Position numbers and translations under genes: made by a program. From Planctomycetales bacterium (GTDB lineage Bacteria > Planctomycetota > Planctomycetia > Planctomycetales > Planctomycetaceae), in contig JAPLOA010000040.1 of NCBI GenBank assembly GCA_026400835.1, positions 1-43,899 on the forward strand: DNA of 43,899 nt. The letters run 5' to 3'. This document shows positions 41,401-43,899 of the stretch, one piece after another. Each line of letters starts with the position of its first letter. Position 1 is the first letter of the stretch. The notes under the pieces were generated by a model. That model worked only from the letters and a program-made list of their open reading frames with translations. It had not been told where the DNA came from and searched no databases.

Positions 41401-43899
41401 GATGTGCGTCCGCGTCCGCTGGTACTGACGAATGATGAGCGGATTCTGCTGGCTTCTGCGGAACGGTCTGATGTCATCTTCATCAGCGGCACGAAGTTCT
41501 CCGGCACGGTTACGTTCGCGGCTAACGCTCTCACGGGCGATACACTGACCAGAACCAACGGCACAAGCTGGGCGTCTGATGGGTTTGCAGCGGGCAAGTA
41601 CATTCGTGTTGAAGGCACAACAGGCAATCTCACGGCGGCTCGAGCCTACTGGAAGATTGACAGCGTCAGCGGAAGCGTACTGACACTGGAACGAAAGGGC
41701 CAGACAATTGCCGAGACTAATCGTTCGGTCGTTGTGACTCCGGTCGTACTCGACCCGCTGGCTTCGGGTGTGACAGTCTCGTTCATCGAAATCGCTCAGC
41801 GCGATGATATCGACATTACCTCCACAGGTACTCTGGAAGCCAGTGCTTCCGGAGTGCTGTTTGTTGGATCCGAAGGCAGCCTGACACTGAAGTCCATCAC
41901 CTCAGGCGGCGATGCGGCTATCAAATCAGGCGGCGCAATTATCAGTGGTGCAGCCAATACAACAACGGTCGTTATCACCACGGACGATCTGATTCTGGAA
42001 GCGGCGAGTGGCGGCATCGGATCGACTCTCCTGCCGCTGCTGATGAACCTCAACGCAAACGCAACACTGACCGCTCGTGCGAACAACGACGTCGTACTGA
42101 CCGAGAGCAGCGGTTCAATGCGTCTTGAGACCATCTATTCCCAACAGGGTAACGTGGTTCTGAAGACACTGGCCGGATCCATTCTCGATCAACTCGCCAA
42201 CGATCTCACCGACGTCAAAGCGGCTAACATCAGTCTCACGGCGACGGGTGGAGATATCGGAGCGGCCGGCAATCTGCTGGACATTGATCAGGGTCCATCA
42301 GGAAGCCTGTATGCTCTGGGCAACAATGTCTATGTGTGGGAAACCTTTGGTGAGATGCGAGTTGACACGGTCAATGCTGTCACCGGCGACGTTCTGCTGA
42401 AGGCTCACCAGTCGATTCTTGATATCGATCCCGCCATTGATCCGGGTTTGCCGGCCGGACAGAATCCCGAGCTGGCTTCGGCCGACGTGACCGGTAACAA
42501 CGTGACTCTTACGTCGCTGGTCGGCGGAATCGGAAATGCAAACGCCGAGCTGGAGATCGACAGCCGAAAGAATGGCACTGGAACTCTGACACTGTCAACG
42601 TTGCTGAGCAATCTCTACGTTAACGAGTTTGCTGGTGACTTGTATTTGAACACAGTCGGAACTGGTTCAACAGCGACAGCGTTTATCAGCTCGCTGGCCG
42701 GTAAGATCGTGGATGGACGCACGAATCTTTCTTTGTTCAACATTGAGTCCGGGCGCGTCTACCTGTTTGCGGCTCAGGATATTGGTTCTTCAGAAAATCC
42801 GATCACGACAAAGATCAGCAACGTCGAAGGCAAATCGACGTCCGGAAGTACGTACATTGAGAACACCGGCCATCTGACTGTCGGTGGAGTTGTGCCCGGG
42901 GCAGATCCAGGCATGATCGCCGGGGGCCAAATCCGCTTTGTGACCAATAGCCCGGTGACCATTGCTGAAGCTGTCACGGCTGCGGGAGACATTACTGTTG
43001 AGGCCAGCGAAGAAGTCGCGGCGGGTGACGATCTCACGATCACGGGCGCTGGGTCACTCACGAGCACGGGCGGCTCAATCTATCTGCGAGCCGGTGACAA
43101 CATCAACCTGCAGAGTGGCTCCCGCGTCACCGCACCGGGACTGCTGGAGATTCGCTCGGCTCTTAATGACCTCGACATGGTCACTGGCACGAGCCTGCTG
43201 TTGAATGGTCAGTTGAAAGCGAAGCTGATCACGATCCATGGCAGCGAGTTTATCGACACGATCACGCTGGGTGCAACCGGTACGGTTGACGGCGTGACGG
43301 TTGTCGAAGGACGCGGCGGAAGTGATACGATCACGAACTCCGCGACCAACACAAATCAGGATCTGATGATCATCTTCGGTGACTCCGCGACGTTCACCTA
43401 TGACGCGATCACGTTGCTGCTCAGCAGCGCAGCAACAGCGAATGCCGGAACAGGCTCAGCCGATGTGCTGACGAACTCCACTACCAATGCGCTGCTGGTC
43501 GGCGGCACGGGCACGGATAACATTACCGGCGGAGCAGCTGCGGATTGGGTCGTGGCTGGTGAAGCGACGATCACGATCGTGAACAACAAGATCACGGCGA
43601 TTACCGTGAGCGGCACAGACAACGGCGTGTCAGAAACCATCAATGCAGGCAACGGCAACAATGTGGTCATCGGCGGTACCGGCGCTGATACCATCACGGC
43701 CGGAACAGGCACGAACACGATTCTGGGTGACGAAGGCCAAGTCACGTTCGATTCATCGGGCAGTCTGACGCTGGCTGAAAGCACAAACTCCACGGCCGGA
43801 GCTGCAGACACCTTCAATCTGGGATCCGGAACGTATCGCGTCATCGCCGGTGCAGGCAACGAAACGATTACTCTGGGCGCGGGCACGAACTATGTCATC
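23416..43899 (+). CDS. giant repeat-rich surface/secreted protein, 3' end outside the window
   Basis: One frame stays open from ATG 23416 to the last base: 6,828 codons with no stop reached, so the product exceeds about 680 kDa. AGGA lies 8 bases before the ATG. The N-terminus is basic (about 55 residues) and then has MLEERLLLAAN (56-66), an LExRxLL-A motif typical of large planctomycete surface proteins; there is no classical signal peptide. The rest is rich in Ala, Gly, Ser, Thr, Asn and Val in short alternating strands, suggesting a beta-solenoid. Regions are: opening strands (66-585); large repeats plus YEYxG modules (586-2530); Ala/Gly-rich repeats (2530-3930); a dense module cluster (3936-4229); more strands; a helical insert (about 4936-4995); a Trp/Tyr-rich segment (about 5415-5555); a second mixed-helix segment (about 5818-5950); and RTX-like Gly/Asp repeats at the end. 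Adhesion, matrix or cell-envelope roles are possible, none shown. Confidence 0.9.
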   Translation, partial: MVLEFPFNRRTRRRSTKSEQVADVLLNAVRQSSATPSPRRRARAGQLAVTAHRIQMLEERLLLAANINLATWAGTPFLLEASGSANNATITLKNRSDNTVLTTQAVNNATGSLTITGSNGADDVWINLSGVYAENGSGTITTEIPVSFAFTGGTGNDSVKFTGNTAVSNTLSVIAETITVDASVRVDAPNSVSLTATANAGTVNETGLLAASTWTNSAAVTVSGKVTSSAVTLSAATSGTISTISSGSLGSATNTWTDAAVVTVNAGAIVKGTSSVTILADRATTYLAQGRSAKNEITGDTKVIIGGSGTAAQITSGGDLSIKADNRITTTAKSPQQVIDPGALGFPANIAVSAAQNLITGDTKVSITNSTVTQTGSGATTVEANRRLVATAEAETDSLTYAAIPGGQTVSLNGTYAANQLSGSVTVIVMGGSFTTGAATVAANDDATASVKSGLTARTTSFGTAFNTSSLSFGASIAFNLIGGSGLSAALRTVDTLLGTSVTPATASQTLAMFDNTIIDVTGSLAVTSDSGARANATVSNAVESNVSGVSGATGSAASGIVASNLINSSSMALVKPFDHNSSAGTVSLAVGQKVKVATGHSSGGTIGAIYEFIGTAGSVNLSTQNYSNASSWKLATAATTAVSGALNITANDTTAAFSNAKLVSSSTVTNDGGMRLLQNGINSLLDYDYSSSATSVILAFGDKVRVLQGSNAGGIVGSVYEYLGVAGTTNLTTQNYANLDLWKPVDATEYIPQGINLTDSSSVAVGGIVVRNDIKSSATATLLNATLTDAGSVAVRAVEDATIKAEADATVQSSGGSAFGSGMSLAVNGVIATNTVLSNASALIQNSSITTNSTSPNTGNVSAVALNTSEIDAINKSIVTAGQNAVGVTLAFNTIGYEPQNTLFSSIDAILGTDIGTQTPARTSAQIINSPINAAGDLAVTATSTARINSTLSNEATSAASALINASGMAVGMVVSSNMVSTDVDAAIKSTASAISISADSVNVAATDDNTIEAETTLLSSSTTTNDGGASLLNKLGTQLQQDYAYSSLSGTKSVKFGDKVRVASTYSTAAARGLIYQYMGTDTSVNLGTTDYTNYGLWKKLDAVNVLPVGLNISDSDSMGIGGLVVRNDIIADVDSVIEKATVNAAGNIVVTANGTQQLTASADATANSSGGSAVGTGTSLAVGGSIVTNTVQGGAEAHVLTSSLTTTNSGNVSVTAVNSGTIDATNATAITSGSQAIGVTMAFNTVGHESQNVLFNTLDALIKTNLGTAPGANATAFIRDTPVDSAGDVTVTATAGSLITSEISNETASAASALMNASSMAVGTVLSSNMVKSAASAKIEFTTLSNGAVTAAGDLTVDAQDAAGISATSNLDVTAETTNDGGISTLQNYVAQALPNDYNYTSLSGTRNLGGPDFQHETTSGTRTIGRGTRIMKRGTSGAKDQVYQFVGVAAGSTSSVNLGTEDYTNAARWQPIYRRTSQKVRVAPGHAAGGVAGGVYRYLGAAGNVNLTNEDYGNTARWQRIDQDATLADFIPSFGNITASDATGVGVHVVRNDVVSSVVANINKVNLTVSGDIAVNAIEKADLQAAIESTVTVAGGSEFADSTVLGVNATVASNLVLSSAIATINDSDITTPSSTTGADVTVFAENRSGIEATINSSTESGGPGSVAAGVTLAFNTLGYQSQNVLFDTIDALLGTSIGTAQPARVEAAIVDTTVGVSGDVSVTADNEASLNAAFGSEATGDAAASILIASNLVQTDADAAIRFTSTVGAVTAGGDITIDAKDKAAIISGVTAVTGGDAGPSYYRETLTNALRPLNSPSFNFISSDGTQNLSFGNVVKVAKDHEAGGDPGYFYKYMGKTGAVDLSEADFTDKGYWQLQVPFSVPAALDVGDNEGLGVGALVVRNDVRSDVDSKLSKATVNAGGNVTVQAIEDSSVHALIDSEVTANGGSAFGEDTSLAVNAVIATNLVLSTTDALIEDSSVTTTANGGGDVIVNAENTALINARTLASTSAGNTSGTGTLAFNTVGWAAQNLLFNTVDTLLGKNAIGSEQPVKASAIIEDSTINADGEVSVTATSEATVKALLSNESTSKSAAIRGGSALAVGVAISSNLVSSDAEAYVRSTTATPISVTSGGTMTVHASDTAKIDAKSKLAAIASTSQDLGIGLLMQGLVDNHGIDFTDRSGTRTVANGSYVYVDDADYSSNEVPDEVTKGQRVRLEFDTNGFKAGDVLEYISSTDLTDGVDLDEQTYSDAAKWRKIKGAAAEIYKYVGTSGSINLETEDYTVTSKWTKISTASPTDLVPGLQLNPSSSSATAFGMLVVRNDARSDVDAYMEKVTASAGGDLTIRADESATIKAIDISMVSAKGGSITGQGNSIAVGGVVATNLVKSAADAYAKTSSLTTTGSGDVIIDANNESKIDALIKSTIESNGVGVGVTLAFNTVGWNAQNFLFNTVDIIIGNTPDTRSASTTKAWTLNTTIDSADKITITADSDARIDARIANSSTSISATPAGASTTVAVGAVLALNKVATDVDATVTTASTFNAGDDVTVSAKDESQIKADVASSSLAVSLSGSGKSLSVPVSLAMCRNEIDQTVDALISNATGAITGDVVVSTQKSGEIISRVSATSIGVAAGTGTSIGVSGGGSLAFNTILGTNNAQITGGSLTTTAGGGNLGTVSITADDTSKIDAVVKTLSVAVAIGAGSAPGVALGMSVAKNLIGFSNSSPTSTYNSDADPATLVAGNKVKVVSGPLTGRVFEYFGATLSGSANIKLNSQNYHDRSAWRPVDVVANAAQIHAGTSGANIAAAGALNVEAESDAFIDATVLTGSVGIGAAGSTGVGVAVAGVYTENTIRTDVEGRIVGGTIIAKSVTVSSDDAASIKAVAGAAAVSVSLAGSTAVSVSIGLSLAFNEISSETDAYISGSANVSTTNSGAVNVTAISRGTPLFDFVFNSGETSAADRLDDASIADPDEHGTGANEQTDDATADALIFTALNSAFTSNSLTLATTENVRSDWNYTTNDGTRTIKPGEKVRPETGYRNGGVGGRVYEYLGSEGSLNLTTQNYGNTALWKLVPSSLKLSILDKGKAWLLVDGNGDSYTLTLNSTDSTKIDVSRSNISAIAAAAAAGVAIGGSTGVAVSGAGAVALNSILTKTRARLDSAVINSTGAVNVNSVNSAVINSTVVAASASVGVGGSAGIGASIGIAVAKNLIGYEADGDAGQALVESSSTNTSISAAGNLVLQSVSSQKIGTVVFAGSVALAGGGSAGVAFAGSGVYVENRIDMDSLAFISGDGTGISAVNISVLASDVSLISAFAGAASISAALGGTAGVSLSAGAAIARNDIGNEVHAYIINADSGVTTTTGDLTIRAVESASIQAMTAAAALAVGLGGVAGIAVSGAGADAANLIHTSTKAYAQNSILTAGDDVVVEANNTAGIRSLVFAVSVGVGIGGKAGVGASVGVSLARNFIGWTVGTASATHASGQTVANLNTNQTVKIDSGVRQGEVYRYVGTNKTSVNLRLEDYGNTKLWQRTDLTAANSEVVARLQDTTATIADSLTVKSTSSSAVRAEVMAGSFAAGGGLVGVALSGAGVSSENRIANDVIAEIVDDRNVSVVAGVILVQANDTSVIDAKTGAASIAAGFGVVGAAISIGVAIAHNQIENEVRASIRDVGTKVQTTVGAISLQATDSSTIRSETAAASLAIGGGAIGVAISGAGARATNVILSNTIADVTNAKLESKTNVNLTASSSATVNSKVAAVAASMAVGAAGAGVAIGASVAENYIGFNANGTAALSAIRAYVTGSEILAYGALNQTATSTANISSIVIAGAVAAAVGPVGVAAGAGAGVDTTNRIGQTIQSYIVNSIGNGISSRGGTLSATDNSTINATAGAAAVAAALGIGGAAAISVALANNSITNTVESYVQNSTVKTESTWLSSQGSQSILSGQRVRLADSFTGSGTPGTVYEFLGNAINHSSAHDRDYVSTNAPVVVTSGQRVLVASGHTSGGTVGDVYEYLGRNHQFTSASGSEQITAGDRVLLAAGYNAAKGVAGRVYEYIGSGNPNINLSNEDYLDTGNWKDVSLLTLSTENFAGSFWKNVSGSALNDGETVLVSSGHTAGGTAGTLYRYLGRPIQFATTNGTQTVAPGHRVSIATDYDALKAVPGSIYQYIGTSASLNLGTQNYLDVAKWKEVALTDLSEENYSNTAVWQNISLQNLGTQNYTDTTRWRAVSEGLTLSATETASISAISAAAALSAGMGAVSGGGAQSTNSVATLTATRVMDSNLRLSGDLSLQTTVNPTATTTVGSVSLAAGISIAAGGSVAEVTFTPTVAASITNSNVIAEDIDVRSTVTPKATAEGYGVNAGSLAVGASKATINIVPTVSATVGGIVKAASLDVEALTLKPNSGNTATAETTGASGGLIGIDATRTLVSHGGSVTSSIAASSNMSVSGTTNVIATSVASHSAKADSFAAGLLAVGVSYASAVSTTNVTATVGSSTQFSGGSLMIAATRDHNQYSDNLAGGGGVAAGASATAYTAQTGTVLGSVAASGNINLTNTFDMGAVSTTTLNGRVRTFSGGLLAGAGAEIDNIVDSTVTAQVGNNVQIAARDIAIDAGNVFRKPDLGTDNIRGTTGGLISGANASSETIIAFDTKVSIGNNATLTGRGTEASPGEFALRAVNDIRAVDKVSFVTGGALSGAGSYSTVKTSTATGKGDFAAVVLGTSATLTNPGDIVISARGTGDVSTKANAETYGVATVAIAETESILRPVNTVTIGANSTITSLGNVLISAGTDTNFNRDQYTVKARTDSFAGSAIPLDKVDSDATLLQTNQINVAAGAIVQSAQDLKVHAERFGFGVMDSKAKAVNWASAAAGAINSALGGSEQFDGTVTVGATGVVDVQGTLRTGIRRNRTLVLGEQSGGQWSGWNTATGVIGTISNDSNLEFTQGLQLLESGLFDQLRAARTNMERYRTTNTTLLAFYEAEIYRIEQELLSKGLAEVVPTSGGNTTIVPVELYVLTVTLRPTRAQAGIIDVRGDALVGTGVLNAPRDANLTVTNHTPARLIIEGITIPEQTGGVFMNGINVLNNTAIAQINIAGQGSASFATITPSTTSTGSGPAITLTNTFDGSSYTGTVTYPTPDILVSGDITNYSGSVTSISEGSIIYRASIRAGNITTIAGGSVFIDGVSTYSVGGDPYGKLKSLGDGISQYNTTNAINLLTNAPVVANLLGDTVIINAEYININGLIQSGKETYSLTLPSTLSTEITNIRNGSSASRLTLLSVSNKDFKVFYDRVENKIVVREVRVSGGNVQLTGNILSTGAGTIRVLDGFGNISIDNQTAVDLEVERIDASQRGAGTLLLADKAKAPGSPTFTTASGTQSVSQGNTVSLASTYTGGGITGAVYQYVGTAASLNLGTQNYRDLNKWVQVPLATLYGHTPGATTPADGTYSPTANWRYGFSVGMRTATRTRTTYGSSAWLGIDALAADPGNITSGPTTEIISQPKLMPEGTYFYKAASALGNYTFSSATNNTEPPRNFLEDKWSTSTWYGKKTHYQTWVNEKKQETVSTHTFRADRPITIDFIGSSSGAVTLTSNSGGRILVAGPILNPSGTTTLTSSAGIVQTNENASVGGKRVVLTSTGGVIQNVRTNIDDAAGTGLFATAFGAISISEQSGTLPLEEVKSTSRQAVNISGKSGITRAAGSTATSTVFGGSITLSVSAGGVGASDGFLLINQGDQGTHVINVTATGSIFLEETAGNMHAQSIVSSTGDVEIKVNAGSLIDANRIETRDERTRDQLLATVWGSLNLTEGSGAQAKITETTATFAANKSRDYIAYWTWRNKTANPAVYDAATVISLTSEEEAAYRDVFTAQGQALGHSGQTLTNFVNSAIQTLVNSRSTQYHTLHGEFAAYDRGGFSAGDLTDAYVESFTYVLSTAEDTAIRGSIKIWTEDELLFTIGAGLLKEVTDTQTTIEADNISGRNIKLTVVGTAGSGNVGAFSAPVTLDVRPRPLVLTNDERILLASAERSDVIFISGTKFSGTVTFAANALTGDTLTRTNGTSWASDGFAAGKYIRVEGTTGNLTAARAYWKIDSVSGSVLTLERKGQTIAETNRSVVVTPVVLDPLASGVTVSFIEIAQRDDIDITSTGTLEASASGVLFVGSEGSLTLKSITSGGDAAIKSGGAIISGAANTTTVVITTDDLILEAASGGIGSTLLPLLMNLNANATLTARANNDVVLTESSGSMRLETIYSQQGNVVLKTLAGSILDQLANDLTDVKAANISLTATGGDIGAAGNLLDIDQGPSGSLYALGNNVYVWETFGEMRVDTVNAVTGDVLLKAHQSILDIDPAIDPGLPAGQNPELASADVTGNNVTLTSLVGGIGNANAELEIDSRKNGTGTLTLSTLLSNLYVNEFAGDLYLNTVGTGSTATAFISSLAGKIVDGRTNLSLFNIESGRVYLFAAQDIGSSENPITTKISNVEGKSTSGSTYIENTGHLTVGGVVPGADPGMIAGGQIRFVTNSPVTIAEAVTAAGDITVEASEEVAAGDDLTITGAGSLTSTGGSIYLRAGDNINLQSGSRVTAPGLLEIRSALNDLDMVTGTSLLLNGQLKAKLITIHGSEFIDTITLGATGTVDGVTVVEGRGGSDTITNSATNTNQDLMIIFGDSATFTYDAITLLLSSAATANAGTGSADVLTNSTTNALLVGGTGTDNITGGAAADWVVAGEATITIVNNKITAITVSGTDNGVSETINAGNGNNVVIGGTGADTITAGTGTNTILGDEGQVTFDSSGSLTLAESTNSTAGAADTFNLGSGTYRVIAGAGNETITLGAGTNYVI
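25171..36093 (+). repeat. about 16 copies of a ~50-residue YEYxG module
   Basis: The consensus is GTxxVxxGxxVxV, a Gly-rich turn (often GHxxGGxxG), xVYEYxGxxxx, NLxxxNYxxxxxW. Copies start near 25171, 25513, 26581, 27691, 27850, 28918, 30049, 30205 (half), 31639, 32491, 33898, 35227, 35380, 35494, 35716 and 35830; one more copy lies apart near 39526. Around 35227-36093 they are tandem, and two partial NLGTQNYxDxxxW tails follow without the first half. Conserved are the two aromatic positions around Gly, the NY pair and the final Trp. I do not know a named domain with this pattern. Confidence 0.8.
25723..31050 (+). repeat. five large repeats (about 350-425 residues) in the giant protein
   Basis: Each unit has, in order, VVRND (25723, 26794, 28072, 29125, 30379), an Ala-rich strand block with SLAVN or similar plus ATN, then (V)GVTLAFNTxGxxxQNxLFxxxDALLGT and a block ending in a S/A-rich strand. 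The spacings are 1071, 1278, 1053 and 1254 bases, an alternation of short and long units. The longer spacings contain two YEYxG modules and the shorter ones a single module. An earlier, weaker relative of the AFNxxG...DTLLGT core lies near 24840. Confidence 0.75.
38221..38400 (+). other. helical insert in the giant protein
   Basis: About 60 residues with LQLLESGLFDQLRAARTNME, AFYEAEIYRIEQELLSKGLA and almost no Gly or Thr. This is unlike the strand-rich surroundings and reads as one or two amphipathic helices, possibly a coiled coil that interrupts the solenoid. Confidence 0.55.
43486..43899 (+). repeat. RTX-like Gly/Asp repeats at the window edge
   Basis: Motifs of the GGxGxD type appear as VGGTGTDNITGGAAADWV, VIGGTGADTITAG and GSGTYRVIAGAGNETITLG. 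This pattern resembles the calcium-binding nonapeptide (hemolysin-type) beta-roll found near the C-termini of many secreted giants. The repeats are degenerate and run off the end, so the array length is unknown. Confidence 0.6.

Noticed and set aside
23577-43886. Many long minus-strand open frames opposite the giant gene, rich in Ala/Val/Ser/Thr
   Set aside because: They mirror the repeats of the plus-strand frame (GCN, ACN and GTN codons read as their complements), have no ribosome sites and no independent domain signals.

Overview
The window looks like chromosomal DNA of a planctomycete (Planctomycetota). Three things point there. Two DUF1559 pseudopilins carry the long prepilin leader and helix typical of that phylum. 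A giant surface-type protein has an LExRxLL-A N-terminal motif. A PQQ-propeller protein and a CxxCH lipoprotein add to the picture. I cannot fix the genus from sequence alone.

Positions 1-13000 hold mostly housekeeping and metabolic genes on both strands. They are a multi-pass membrane protein, a type I DAHP synthase, RNase HI, IF-1, tRNA-Leu(GAG) with its own terminator, a PQQ-type beta-propeller protein followed by an enolase-superfamily enzyme, a monohaem lipoprotein, a small SHOCT-like membrane protein and ClpX. Three intergenic regions carry full copies of a 164-172 bp non-coding mobile element. It has 13-14 bp terminal inverted repeats (TTTTGAAGTTGCGC) and perfect 8 bp target duplications. 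Two copies sit at exactly the same position inside older copies of a related hairpin unit.

Positions 13121-21436 (minus strand) are one tightly packed operon read right to left: a GspE-type ATPase, three consecutive GspF-type membrane proteins, three small prepilin-like proteins and two DUF1559 pseudopilins. Most junctions are 4 bp start/stop overlaps. No secretin, GspC/L/M or prepilin peptidase gene lies in the cluster, so it looks like a reduced type II secretion or pseudopilus machine that borrows missing parts from elsewhere or works differently.

Positions 21437-23415 hold a DUF2237 gene, a possible 44-residue Cys-containing small protein, and about 0.9 kb of apparently non-coding leader ending in a small tandem/inverted repeat.

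Positions 23416-43899 are a single reading frame that leaves the window still open: at least 6,828 codons. It encodes a giant, Ala/Gly/Thr/Ser/Asn-rich, beta-strand-rich protein. I see five large repeats whose lengths alternate (about 357, 426, 351 and 418 residues), about 17 copies of a roughly 50-residue module with a YEYxG...NLxxxNYxxxxxW signature that I cannot match to a named domain, two helical interruptions, and RTX-like Gly/Asp repeats at the window edge. This gene and the mobile-element family are the most novel items; the reduced secretion operon is next.
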